This document shows, piece after piece, positions 23,513 through 31,909 of a stretch of DNA of 38,037 nt. Numbering within the stretch: the stretch's first letter is position 1; the number at the start of each line of letters is the position of its first letter. The stretch is from Actinomycetota bacterium. Its GTDB lineage: Bacteria; Actinomycetota; Acidimicrobiia; IMCC26256; PALSA-610. The DNA lies in contig PLBO01000042.1 of the NCBI GenBank assembly GCA_003134555.1, positions 1 to 38,037 on the forward strand. Reading direction: 5' to 3'. The position numbers and the translations under genes are program-made. Under the pieces are notes generated by a model. That model did not search any database. It was given only the letters and a program-made list of their open reading frames with translations, and was not told the origin of the DNA.

Positions 23513-24454
23513 TCAGGTCAGTCCGTTCTGCGTCAGCCACTCGGTGGCGACGGCCGACGGGTCCTTCTTGTCGTTGAATATCTGCAATGCCATCCCGTTG
23601 TACGCAGCCGTGTCGAGCTTCGCGTTCACCGCGTTGATCACGGCGTCGAGCGCGGAACTGTCGACCGCTTGGCGCCACACGGCGATGGCGTTGTCGGCGG
23701 GCTGCAGGCCCTTGTCGTCGGTGAGCAGCACGAAGTTCGGGTCGATGACGCTGCTGCCCGTGAAGAGCAGGCCGACGTCGATGCTGCCGTCCTTCAATGC
23801 CTTGTTCGTGATCGGCCCGCCGGCGTCGAGCTTCTTCACGGTCTTGAACTTGAGGTTGTAGAGCTGTTGCTCGGTGGTACCCAGGCACAGAGGACGCGTC
23901 TGGCATTCGGGAGGTCCGCCGAACGTGAGCTGCGGTGCGACCGCCGTGAGGTCGGACACCTTGCTGAGGTTGTACTTCGCCGCGGTCGCCTTCGTGACGT
24001 AGAAGCCGTTGACGTCGACTGCGGACGACGCGGTCGAGGCCTTGACGCCGTCGGTCGGCACCTTCGCCTGTAGCGCGGTATTCGTCGCACCGGCGTCGCC
24101 GGTGGGCGTGCCCTTGAGGTAGGTGAGCAACGTGCCTTGGTACTCGCCGTAGAGGTCGATCTGGCCGTTCTTCAACGCCGGATACGTCACCTCGGTGGGT
24201 CCGAGGTTCTTGTACGACACCTTGAAGCCCTTGGCGACGAGCGCCTGCCCGTAGAGCTGCGAGAGCAACTGCGCGCCGGCGAAGTCCTTCTGACCCACGA
24301 CGATCTTGGCGCCCGCGCCGCCGCCGGCCGACGTCGTCGTCGTCGTGGAACTCGGTTTGCTGCTGCTGCCACACGCCGCGAGAACGAGGGCCAGTGAGAC
24401 GAGCATGGCGCCCAGCGCGAGGCCGGGGTAACGCCGTCGGGGATTCCGCCGCAT
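23513..24454 (-). CDS. Osmoprotectant ABC transporter substrate-binding lipoprotein (OpuCC/ProX-like)
   Basis: 313 aa from ATG 24454, preceded by GAGGAG 8 nt upstream; a longer frame to 24637 reads through the permease end. The signal peptide ends in lipobox LVLAAC, followed by a Ser/Thr linker. The domain begins with IVVGQKDFAGAQLLSQLYGQ and contains the LYGEYQGTLL segment, both typical of the OpuAC family that binds glycine betaine, choline or carnitine. The ending TEWLTQNGL is complete. It is the last gene of the leftward permease unit. Confidence 0.9.
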   Translation of the reverse strand: MRRNPRRRYPGLALGAMLVSLALVLAACGSSSKPSSTTTTTSAGGGAGAKIVVGQKDFAGAQLLSQLYGQALVAKGFKVSYKNLGPTEVTYPALKNGQIDLYGEYQGTLLTYLKGTPTGDAGATNTALQAKVPTDGVKASTASSAVDVNGFYVTKATAAKYNLSKVSDLTAVAPQLTFGGPPECQTRPLCLGTTEQQLYNLKFKTVKKLDAGGPITNKALKDGSIDVGLLFTGSSVIDPNFVLLTDDKGLQPADNAIAVWRQAVDSSALDAVINAVNAKLDTAAYNGMALQIFNDKKDPSAVATEWLTQNGLT

Positions 24455-24494
24455 GGAAGTACTCCTCATTCGGAGGGGATTCGGTCGAGACACC

Positions 24495-25232
24495 CTATGC
24501 GGCGGCCGCAACCGGCACCACGGCCCGAGTGCGCCGAGCGTGGCCCGCGCGCAGTCCCGGCGACACCACCGAGCGCTGTACGACGGCGAGCGCGAGATCG
24601 GCGACGACGGCGAGCACGGCGACGAGCACCGCCCCACCGAAAACCGCGACGTTGTCGTTCGTGTTCAGCCCGATGTAGATCGGCGTGGCGAGGGTGTCGA
24701 CTCCGGTGAACGAAGCCAGCGTCGCCGTTGCGATGATCCCGACCATGGCGGTACGGATCCCGGCCATGATCAGTGGCAGCGCAACCGGAAACTCGACGCG
24801 CCGCAGAATCTCACGTTCCGACAATCCCATGCCACGCGCCGCGTCGACGAGCTCCTCGCCGACCTCGTGCACACCGACGTAGCTGTTCGTCAACATGGGC
24901 GGGATGCCCAGCAACACGAGCGGCACGAACGCCACGAACGAGCCCGTCCAGGCGAAGCCGGTCGGGCTGGTGATACCGAAGATCTGTACTGCCAGCACGA
25001 GCATGGCGTACACCGGGATCGCACGACCGACGTTGGCGACGTTGATCGCGACGACACCTCCGACGCCACGGTGACCCAACCAGGCGCCGAGGGGCACGGC
25101 GATCACCATCGCCACGAGCAACGACGAGAACGACACGCGCAGGTGGTTCGCCAACAGGTGCGGCACGCCGTCGCCGCCGTGCCATTGGGCGCTTGCGGTG
25201 AGCCAATGCCATACGTCGACAAGGAAGTGCAT
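24495..25232 (-). CDS. Osmoprotectant ABC transporter permease
   Basis: 245 aa. Five to six membrane helices surround the inner-membrane component motif VDAARGMGLSEREILRRVEF, the EAA-type loop that contacts the ATPase. Similarity to OpuCB/OpuCD-type permeases is clear (RAIPVYAMLVLAV, GLNTNDNVAVFGGA). It starts 14 bp after the stop of the other permease, and the binding protein follows 41 bp downstream. Together with that permease it forms the channel. Confidence 0.9.
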   Translation of the reverse strand: MHFLVDVWHWLTASAQWHGGDGVPHLLANHLRVSFSSLLVAMVIAVPLGAWLGHRGVGGVVAINVANVGRAIPVYAMLVLAVQIFGITSPTGFAWTGSFVAFVPLVLLGIPPMLTNSYVGVHEVGEELVDAARGMGLSEREILRRVEFPVALPLIMAGIRTAMVGIIATATLASFTGVDTLATPIYIGLNTNDNVAVFGGAVLVAVLAVVADLALAVVQRSVVSPGLRAGHARRTRAVVPVAAAA

Positions 25233-25246
25233 GGGTCACACGCCTT

Positions 25247-25951
25247 TCAACGCGACGCCCGGCGCCACGGCGTCACCGCGCGCTCCACGCGGACGAGGAG
25301 CAGGTCGGCGACGACTGCGAGCGCGACCGAGAGCACGATGCCGACAACGAGCGGAGTGTGGAAGTCGCGCTGGTAGCCGTCTTGGATGAAACGCCCGAGA
25401 CCGCCCTGGTCGACAATGAACGTCACCGTCACGAGTCCGATCGTCGACACGGTCGCGAGACGGATGCCGGCGACGATCGCCGGTAGCGCCAACGGCAGCT
25501 CGACGCGCAACAACCGGCGCCACCGCGTGTAACCCATGCCGTCGGCCGCGTCGAGCACGTCGTCCGACACGCCCCGCAGGCCTTCGAGCATGTTTCGCAC
25601 CAGGATCGTGAGGCTGTACAGCGTCAGCGCGATCACAGCGGGCTCGCGGCCGGTGCCCGTGATCGGCAAAAGAAGACCGAGCAGCGCGACCGACGGGATC
25701 GTGTACAGCGAATTCACCACAGGCACGACGACGGCCGCGACCGCGCGCCGGCGGGACGCGAACACCGCCAGGGGAAGCGAGATCAGAAGGCCGTACAGGA
25801 CCGACAGCGCGGTCAGCGTCATGTGCTCGCGCAGGTACGCGTAGATCTCGTGCTGATGGTCGGGGATCCACGCCCACCAGATCCACGAGTTCGCGTCGTT
25901 CCCCACGACGGTGTTCCCCAGAACGGCATGGGCGAGCACGGCAAGGTGCAA
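25247..25951 (-). CDS. Osmoprotectant ABC transporter permease, first of two
   Basis: 234 aa with a TTG start at 25951. The EAA-type loop reads LDAADGMGYTRWRRLLRVEL, and the hydrophobic helices follow the OpuC permease pattern (NSLYTIPSVALLGLLLP, TVSTIGLVTVTFIVDQGG). The TTG lies 7 nt behind a TACCAT box, consistent with a leaderless message. It is divergent from the ATPase gene, only 26 bp apart. Confidence 0.88.
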   Translation of the reverse strand: MHLAVLAHAVLGNTVVGNDANSWIWWAWIPDHQHEIYAYLREHMTLTALSVLYGLLISLPLAVFASRRRAVAAVVVPVVNSLYTIPSVALLGLLLPITGTGREPAVIALTLYSLTILVRNMLEGLRGVSDDVLDAADGMGYTRWRRLLRVELPLALPAIVAGIRLATVSTIGLVTVTFIVDQGGLGRFIQDGYQRDFHTPLVVGIVLSVALAVVADLLLVRVERAVTPWRRASR

Positions 25952-25958
25952 GGGCCCG

Positions 25959-25968
25959 ATGGTACCGT
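25959..25968. promoter_or_regulatory. Overlapping divergent -10 boxes of the osmoprotectant transporter
   Basis: In ATGGTACCGT the rightward -10 is TACCGT (25963-25968, 9 nt before GTG 25978). The leftward -10 is TACCAT on the minus strand (25964-25959, 7 nt before TTG 25951). Both transcripts would be leaderless and share one core, so the two polymerases should exclude each other. Confidence 0.4.
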
Positions 25969-25977
25969 CCCACCCCA

Positions 25978-27027
25978 GTGATCCGACTCGAGTCGGTGCG
26001 CAAGCAGTATCCCGCCGGACTCGTCGCGGTAGAGGATCTCAGCCTCGACGTGCCCGACGGCGAGGTCTGCGTCCTCGTCGGACCGTCGGGCTGCGGCAAG
26101 ACGACGATCCTGCGGATGATCAACCGCCTCATCGAGCCGTCGGGCGGCCGGATCCTCGTCGACGACGAAGACATCCTGCGCGTCGATCCCGTCGAGCTCC
26201 GGCGACGGATCGGCTACGTGATCCAGCAGGTCGGCCTGTTTCCGCATCAGACCGTCGCCACCAACGTCGCGACCGTCCCGCGCCTTCTGGGCTGGGATCG
26301 CGCGCGCGTCAGCGCGCGCGTCGACGAGCTGCTCGATCTCGTCGGGCTACCGGCCGACGAGAATCGCAACCGTTATCCCAACGAGCTCTCGGGCGGCCAA
26401 CGCCAACGTGTGGGCGTCGCCCGTGCGCTCGCGGCCGATCCGCCGATCATGTTGATGGACGAGCCGTTCGCCGCGATCGACCCGGTGACGCGCACCCAGT
26501 TGCAGGACGAATTCCTGCGCCTACAACAGACGCTGCGCAAGACGATCGTGTTCGTCACCCACGACATCGACGAAGCGGTGAAGATGGGCGACCGAATCGC
26601 GATCCTGCAGGTCGGCGGTCGGCTCGCGCAGTACGACCCGCCGGATCGGCTGCTCGCGTCGCCCGCGAACGACTTCGTCGCCGATTTCGTCGGACACGAC
26701 CGCGCGCTGAAACGACTTCGCATCACGCGCATCGACCTCGACGCGCTCCACCGGCCGCCGACGGCCGGCGACATTGCCGCGGCGAGAACCGTGCTCGAGA
26801 CCCACGATCTCGTGGTCGTCGTCGACGACGCCGACGGTCAGGTCGCGGTGCTCGCGAGAGGAGACGATCCCCCCGCGATCGTTCCCGGCGTGGAGCAGGA
26901 CCGTCCTCTCCAGGACGCGCTCGCCTTGATGCTCGAGCGCCACTGTCCGTGGGTCGCGGTAAAGAAGGACGGACGCTACGTCGGACTGCTCGGGATCAAC
27001 GATTTCTGGAACGGCGCCGTCACGTAA
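25978..27027 (+). CDS. opuCA: Osmoprotectant ABC transporter ATPase with CBS-like C-terminus (OpuCA-type)
   Basis: 349 aa, GTG start. Walker A is GPSGCGKT (35-42), the Q-loop VIQQVGLFP, the signature LSGGQRQRVGVARAL, Walker B IMLMDEPF and the switch His is in VTHDIDEA. After residue 245 a CBS-type regulatory part follows (VVVVDDADGQVAVLA, PWVAVKKDGRYVGLLGINDF). In OpuA/OpuCA proteins this part senses ionic strength and gates transport. The gene is divergent from both permeases and converges on the CrtA-like gene 8 bp away. Confidence 0.92.
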   Translation: MIRLESVRKQYPAGLVAVEDLSLDVPDGEVCVLVGPSGCGKTTILRMINRLIEPSGGRILVDDEDILRVDPVELRRRIGYVIQQVGLFPHQTVATNVATVPRLLGWDRARVSARVDELLDLVGLPADENRNRYPNELSGGQRQRVGVARALAADPPIMLMDEPFAAIDPVTRTQLQDEFLRLQQTLRKTIVFVTHDIDEAVKMGDRIAILQVGGRLAQYDPPDRLLASPANDFVADFVGHDRALKRLRITRIDLDALHRPPTAGDIAAARTVLETHDLVVVVDDADGQVAVLARGDDPPAIVPGVEQDRPLQDALALMLERHCPWVAVKKDGRYVGLLGINDFWNGAVT

Positions 27028-27035
27028 CCGTCGGA

Positions 27036-27725
27036 TTACACGCCAGCGAGCGAGTACTCCGGCAATCGGTTCCTGCCGTCGAGACGGCCGTGCGCACCGT
27101 ACGGACGGAACCGGATGAACGCCGACTCGTGATGAAACGGTCGGGCGCGGTCGGTCCTGATCGCGCTCTGATGCGCGGCGTCGCTCGGGCCGTACGCATA
27201 CGTCGCCGCCGCGTGCGACGACTCCCACAACGAACATGTCGCGACGAACGGCGGCCGGCCGAGCCCGGTCGCCCAGATCAACCCCGGCGCGGTGACGACC
27301 GCGGCTTCCGCCTTCGCGCTGGTCCGCAGGAAGCGCAGTGCTTGCGAGATACGGAGGCGACCGAGCGTCAACACGACGGTCGGGCCGTCGTAGTCGACGG
27401 TGCGCGTCACGGGTACGTCGCTCGGTAGGCCGGGCCAGCTTCCGAACGCGCGTAGCGGCTCGAGGCGGACCTGCCATCCCTGCGCAAACGATGTCGCCAC
27501 AGGATCCTCGGCGAGGAAGCGGTCGAGCGCGTCGTCGTCATCCCAGAACGCGACGAGCCCCGGGCGCCTGAGGTCAGGTGATGGAAGCAAGGAGGATCGA
27601 AGGGGCGCGGCGAGCGCGACCAGGGCGTAACGCAACCCGGGTGTCGAGGCGGGATCGGGTGTACGGCGCAATGCCGCCAGCGCCCGACGCACGCTGACAT
27701 CCGCGAGATGAACCGACGCGATCAC
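27036..27725 (-). CDS. Spheroidene monooxygenase (CrtA)-like protein
   Basis: 229 aa, GTG start behind AGGAGG (the decamer AGGAGGCGTC directly precedes the start). The N-terminus IASVHLADVSVRRALAAL and the segment AFWDDDDALDRFLAEDPVA, followed by RLEPLRAFGSWPGL, match actinobacterial relatives of CrtA. That family has a dimeric alpha-beta barrel fold and adds keto groups to carotenoids in phototrophs. No carotenoid genes are present here, so the substrate is unknown. It lies 54 bp downstream of the LAL regulator on the same strand and may be its target or operon partner. Confidence 0.7.
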   Translation of the reverse strand: MIASVHLADVSVRRALAALRRTPDPASTPGLRYALVALAAPLRSSLLPSPDLRRPGLVAFWDDDDALDRFLAEDPVATSFAQGWQVRLEPLRAFGSWPGLPSDVPVTRTVDYDGPTVVLTLGRLRISQALRFLRTSAKAEAAVVTAPGLIWATGLGRPPFVATCSLWESSHAAATYAYGPSDAAHQSAIRTDRARPFHHESAFIRFRPYGAHGRLDGRNRLPEYSLAGV

Positions 27726-27779
27726 GACGCCTCCTGACTCCGGCGCCGTGCGAGACGCCGGCGCAGATCATGGCGCGTC

Positions 27780-30700
27780 TCAGGGGCCGAGGTCGAGGCC
27801 GAGCCGCCGGGCCGCGGCCGCCGCTTCGCCGCGGTTCGTCACGCCGAGCTTGGCCAAGATGTTCGACACGTGCACGCTCGCGGTCTTCGCCGAGATGAAC
27901 AGCGCGTCGGCAATCTGGCGATTGGTGCGACCCTCCGCGACGAGCGCGACGACGTCGAGCTCTCGAGCCGTCAGGCCGTAACGATCCGCGGGGGAGATGA
28001 CAGCATCGTTCGCGGTACCCAGATCGAGACGGGCCCGCCGAGCGAGACTCGCGATCGCGTCGCGCACGCATACCCAGCCGATGTCACGCGCCAGCGCGTA
28101 CGCGTCGCGCGCACTTGCCGCCGCGGCATCGCGGTCGTCGCCGCGGACGAACGCCTCGGCGGCGCGGAAGCGCGCGTACGCCTCGCGTGGTCGCATCTTG
28201 TGACCGGCCCACCTCTCGGCCACGGCAAGCCAGACCGGACCGTCGTCCTCGCCAACGGCGCGGGAAATCTCGGCCCCGAAGTGCGCGGTGAGCGCGTCGA
28301 GAGCGCCGGGGCGGCCACCACCCCAACGGCCGGTCGCAACCCAATGCTCGAGCTGGCCGCCCAAGTCGCGCACCTGTTGGACGTACGCGGCGCGCGCTTC
28401 GGGCTCACGCGTTCGCGACGCGACCGACGCTCCCGCCGCGATTCCTTCGACGATGACGTCGATGCTGACGTCGGAGCAGAGGCTGAGATCTTCGACGGGC
28501 GTGCGCATCGCGTCCACGGCGCGCTCCAACGCGCCGACTTCGTCTCCGCTCCAGCCCGCGATCGCGACCCACGCACGTTCGACCGTGAGGTGGTCACGCA
28601 CGGCTCCCACCCGGCCGATCAACTGTTCCATGAGCTCGGCTTCCGCACGCGCGGCCTCGAACTGCGCGCGGCCCACCGCCAACAGGCATCGCTGCTCGGC
28701 CAGGCGCCAGGCGTCGATGCCGAGCGGATCGGTGCCCTCGACTTCGCGAAGTTGTTCGTCGGCCTCGTCCCAACGGCCCAGCACTCGCAGCGCTTCACTG
28801 GCGTTCAAACGCAAGAACGCACCGGACGCGCGATCGAGGCCATGGGCGCGCGCGACCTCGGCGCCTTCGAGCGAGATCGCCAACGCCTCCTCGTCGCGAG
28901 CCAGCGTCTGTAGCGCGCCGCCCTCGTTCACCGCGGCGCGAGCAACGTCGCCCCACGACTCCGTCTCGAGCGCGAGCTCGCGCGCGCGGTGGAGCTGGGC
29001 AAGTCCCTCGTCCATCCGCCCGATGGCGGCGAAGGTCGCGCCGAGCGAGTTGCGCGCGTGACCCTCGATGACGGGCTCGCCGACCTCCTGCGCGACTGCG
29101 ATCGCTTGCTCGCACACCGAGATCGCCTCGTCGCTGCGCGACGCGAGCATCAACTGTTGGCCGAGTGTGGCGAGCACCTTCGCCCGCGCCGCGCTGGGTT
29201 CGACCGGGACGAGGCGTACTGCTTCACGGCAATGCTCGAGGATGTCCGACCAAGATCGCGCGAGCATCCAGAGGTACCGGCCGAAGCGTTCGTGCAACAG
29301 CCCGGCAGTGACCGCGTCGTCGACCGGATCGACCTCGGCAATCGCCGATCGGATGTAGTCGACGGCCCGATCGGTGCTTCCCGACATCTCGGCCTGCGTC
29401 GCCGCATACCGCAGCATGTCGACGTGGCGCATCCCGGTGCGCTGCTCGGCATCGGGCACCTGCGCCCACAAGGCGAGGATCAGCTCCGCGTGTTCGAGGG
29501 CGTCACCGTACGCGTAGATGTGCTCGGCGGCGCGGGCCGCGTCGAGCGCCGCAGCCAGCGCGCGGGGCGCGTCGCGCGCCGCGTCCCAATGACAGGCCAG
29601 CTCGGCGAAGAGCTGCGCGGCACCGCCTTCGAACCATTCGGGTCGCTCGGCGAGCACTTCCGCGACGCGCGTGTGTAACGCGACCCGATCACCGGGCAGC
29701 AGGTCGTCCTCGACCGCTTCGCGCACGAGCGCGTGCCGGAAGCGGTACGCCAACGCGTCGCCGTCGGTGACGAGCAGGTGCTCGGCAACGGCTTCCCGAG
29801 TGCCCGCGAGAAGTTCCGCGTGCGACAGACCCGCCGCGGCCTCGAGGAGCCGGTGATCGGCAGAGCGCCCGATGACCGCAGCGCAGCGCAGCACGCTCTG
29901 CGCCGCTTCCGACAGCGCGTCGACGCGCGCCAGCACGATCTCGCGCAGTGTCGGCGGCATCGAGGCGCCGTACTGGCCTTCGACCGCGAGGAGCTCCTCG
30001 GCGAAGAACACGTTGCCATCGGACCTGCGGTACGTACGGTCGACGAGCTCGGCCGACGGCTCAGTCCCGACGATGGCCGAGATGAGCTCGCGCACCTCGT
30101 CCCGATCGAAGCGATCGAGATCGATCCGCTCGACCGCGCCCGAGCGGTCGAGCTCCGCGAGCAGACCGCGCAGTGGGTGACGGCGGTGGAGGTCGTCGGA
30201 TCGATACGTACCCACGAGCACCATCGACGCGGTGCGGAGACTGCGCGCGAGATACACGAACAACTCGCGCGTCGACCGGTCGGCCCAGTGAAGATCTTCG
30301 AGCACGAGCAACGTCGGCACGTGTTCGGTCAGCCGCTCGAACAAGCCCAGCAGCTGTTCGAACAATGCACCGGCGACGATGCCCTCGCGCGCCCGCGTGT
30401 GGAGCTCGGGCAGCAGGGCCGCGAGCTCGTCGCGCCCCGGACCGACAACCGCGTCGAGCGTCGAGTCGTCGAGGGTGCGGTGCAGCGTGCGCAACACCTC
30501 CACGATCGGACCGAAGGGCAACGCGCGGTCGACCAGGTCGAAGCATTGGCCGACGAGCACCAGCGACGGCTCCGGAATGCGCGCGACGAGTTCGGCGACC
30601 AGCCGCGACTTGCCGACGCCCGCCTCGCCCGCAACGAGCACGGTGGCCGCGCGCTCGTCGGCAACCGCGGCCTTCCAGATCTCCTCGAGCCGCGTCAGCT

Positions 30701-30803
30701 CGGCGCGGCGGCCGACGAACCGGGAGCTGGAAACGCGGGCGGGCACGGCGTTCAGTTTGGTCCACTCTCGATCCGGCCGGCAGCCGGATACGGACGCGCT
30801 CAC
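27780..30803 (-). CDS. LuxR-family LAL transcriptional regulator (AAA ATPase, helical repeats, HTH)
   Basis: 1007 aa from GTG 30803; a GTG at 30743 is another possible start. The N-terminal ATPase has RFVGRRAELTRLEE, Walker A GEAGVGKS (59-66) and Walker B LLVLEDLHWAD (164-174). The middle, about 350-880, is helical and Ala/Glu-rich, like the TPR sensor part of MalT-type regulators. The last about 65 residues are a LuxR helix-turn-helix: LTARELDVVALVAEGRTNRQ, then ISAKTASVHVSNILAKLGV. Such proteins activate transcription when a ligand binds the sensor region. The gene starts 4 nt after the stop of a 63-aa gene and is probably co-transcribed with it. Confidence 0.92.
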   Translation of the reverse strand: MSASVSGCRPDREWTKLNAVPARVSSSRFVGRRAELTRLEEIWKAAVADERAATVLVAGEAGVGKSRLVAELVARIPEPSLVLVGQCFDLVDRALPFGPIVEVLRTLHRTLDDSTLDAVVGPGRDELAALLPELHTRAREGIVAGALFEQLLGLFERLTEHVPTLLVLEDLHWADRSTRELFVYLARSLRTASMVLVGTYRSDDLHRRHPLRGLLAELDRSGAVERIDLDRFDRDEVRELISAIVGTEPSAELVDRTYRRSDGNVFFAEELLAVEGQYGASMPPTLREIVLARVDALSEAAQSVLRCAAVIGRSADHRLLEAAAGLSHAELLAGTREAVAEHLLVTDGDALAYRFRHALVREAVEDDLLPGDRVALHTRVAEVLAERPEWFEGGAAQLFAELACHWDAARDAPRALAAALDAARAAEHIYAYGDALEHAELILALWAQVPDAEQRTGMRHVDMLRYAATQAEMSGSTDRAVDYIRSAIAEVDPVDDAVTAGLLHERFGRYLWMLARSWSDILEHCREAVRLVPVEPSAARAKVLATLGQQLMLASRSDEAISVCEQAIAVAQEVGEPVIEGHARNSLGATFAAIGRMDEGLAQLHRARELALETESWGDVARAAVNEGGALQTLARDEEALAISLEGAEVARAHGLDRASGAFLRLNASEALRVLGRWDEADEQLREVEGTDPLGIDAWRLAEQRCLLAVGRAQFEAARAEAELMEQLIGRVGAVRDHLTVERAWVAIAGWSGDEVGALERAVDAMRTPVEDLSLCSDVSIDVIVEGIAAGASVASRTREPEARAAYVQQVRDLGGQLEHWVATGRWGGGRPGALDALTAHFGAEISRAVGEDDGPVWLAVAERWAGHKMRPREAYARFRAAEAFVRGDDRDAAAASARDAYALARDIGWVCVRDAIASLARRARLDLGTANDAVISPADRYGLTARELDVVALVAEGRTNRQIADALFISAKTASVHVSNILAKLGVTNRGEAAAAARRLGLDLGP

Positions 30804-30807
30804 GGCA

Positions 30808-30999
30808 TCACGCCGTCGCGGGCCCCGGTGCGCTTGCCGTCCGGCGGCGGCGGTCGAACCGCGGGGTCGCCTGCATCCGGAGCAGACCGCGCCGCCGGCG
30901 CCGAGCGGGCCCCGCGAGCCGATGATCCGCGGCCTCGCGCTGACGCTGCTCGAGCCGGCCGTTCACCAGTTGTCTCATGATCTCGGGGTTGCCGAACAT
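30808..30999 (-). CDS. Small basic protein (63 aa) upstream of the LAL regulator
   Basis: The ATG at 30999 is preceded by an excellent ribosome site in GTAGGAGGCGTC. The first 25 residues (MFGNPEIMRQLVNGRLEQRQ, then REAADHRLA) resemble short actinobacterial proteins of unknown role that begin with an N-P-x-I motif and an amphipathic, Gln/Arg-rich helix. The remainder is Arg-rich and probably disordered. Its stop is 4 nt before the LAL start, so it is expressed with it. The same SD decamer precedes the CrtA-like gene at the other end of the group. Confidence 0.6.
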   Translation of the reverse strand: MFGNPEIMRQLVNGRLEQRQREAADHRLAGPARRRRRGLLRMQATPRFDRRRRTASAPGPATA

Positions 31000-31008
31000 G
31001 ACGCCTCC

Positions 31009-31026
31009 TACCTGTTGCTACAGGTA
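31009..31026. promoter_or_regulatory. Inverted repeat before the small-protein/LAL operon
   Basis: TACCTGT (31009-31015) and ACAGGTA (31020-31026) are exact inverse complements around TGCT. The dyad begins 9 nt upstream of the start codon at 30999 and overlaps the ribosome site, so it could be an operator or an RNA hairpin that hides the Shine-Dalgarno sequence. Confidence 0.45.
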
Positions 31027-31090
31027 CATGGTCGGGCTAAGACCCCCGCGTGCGCATCCGGCAGATGACGTATTTGGCGTACGGAGCGCT

Positions 31091-31909
31091 CTATCCGCGC
31101 TTCGTACGCCCGCGCAGGGCCCCGAAGCACAGCGACATGCTGACCGCGCCGACGACGCCGATCGCGAGGAGGGCCTGGCCGATCTGGGTCCACTGCCATC
31201 CGTGCGTGACCAGCGACCGCTGCCCCTCGAGCACATAGGTGACCGGGTTCCAGGCCGCGATGGTGTTCAACCACCCGGTGAGTTGGTTCCGCGGCACGTA
31301 CGACGACGTCATGAACAGGAACGGAAAGAACAACAGGAAGCTGGAGCTGACCGCGGCCGGGTTTCCGGTCTTGAGCGCGATCGCGTAGCCGAAGCCCGCG
31401 AAGGCCAGGCTCCACAGGCCGGCGATCGCGATGAAGGCAACAAGGCCGAGCAACCCGGACTCGAGGCGAACACCCAGCGCCAGGCCGAGGGCAAGGATGG
31501 GACCCGTCAGGAGGCAGGCAACGGCGACGTCGGCGACCATGTGCCCGACGAGGATCGCGACCCGCCGAACCGGAGTCAGCAGGAGCCGATCGAAGTAGCC
31601 GTCCTGGATGTCGAGCACGAGCGATCCCGCGCGGGACACACCGGTGACCCCGATCAGGATGGCCGTGGGCATCATGAACGCCTTGATGTCGAAGCCGCCG
31701 ATGTGGTTCTCGGTGATGCTCTGCAAGGTTCCGATGTTGACCACGAAGAAGAACAGAGCGATGAAGATCGGTGGGATCGCCGTCTCGAGCTCGCGGGGAA
31801 CGGCACGCAGAGCCCGCCCGGCGATCGACGCGACGTCTCGCAGGACGGGGGCGCGACGCGCGCCCACCGCGCCCATGTCACCGCGAGCTGCAATGTCGAG
31901 CACAGTCAT
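31091..31909 (-). CDS. ABC-2 type transporter permease (DrrB-like)
   Basis: 272 aa from ATG 31909, which overlaps the ATPase stop (ATGA). After a cytoplasmic head, six membrane helices follow from about residue 45. Family marks are FVVNIGTLQSITE, the region DIQDGYFDRLLLTPVRR and the late FMTSSYVPRNQLTGWLNTIA segment, all of the daunorubicin-resistance type exporter permease. It would pair with the ATPase to export a hydrophobic compound. A longer frame to 32389 is a shadow of the ATPase gene. Confidence 0.92.
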   Translation of the reverse strand: MTVLDIAARGDMGAVGARRAPVLRDVASIAGRALRAVPRELETAIPPIFIALFFFVVNIGTLQSITENHIGGFDIKAFMMPTAILIGVTGVSRAGSLVLDIQDGYFDRLLLTPVRRVAILVGHMVADVAVACLLTGPILALGLALGVRLESGLLGLVAFIAIAGLWSLAFAGFGYAIALKTGNPAAVSSSFLLFFPFLFMTSSYVPRNQLTGWLNTIAAWNPVTYVLEGQRSLVTHGWQWTQIGQALLAIGVVGAVSMSLCFGALRGRTKRG

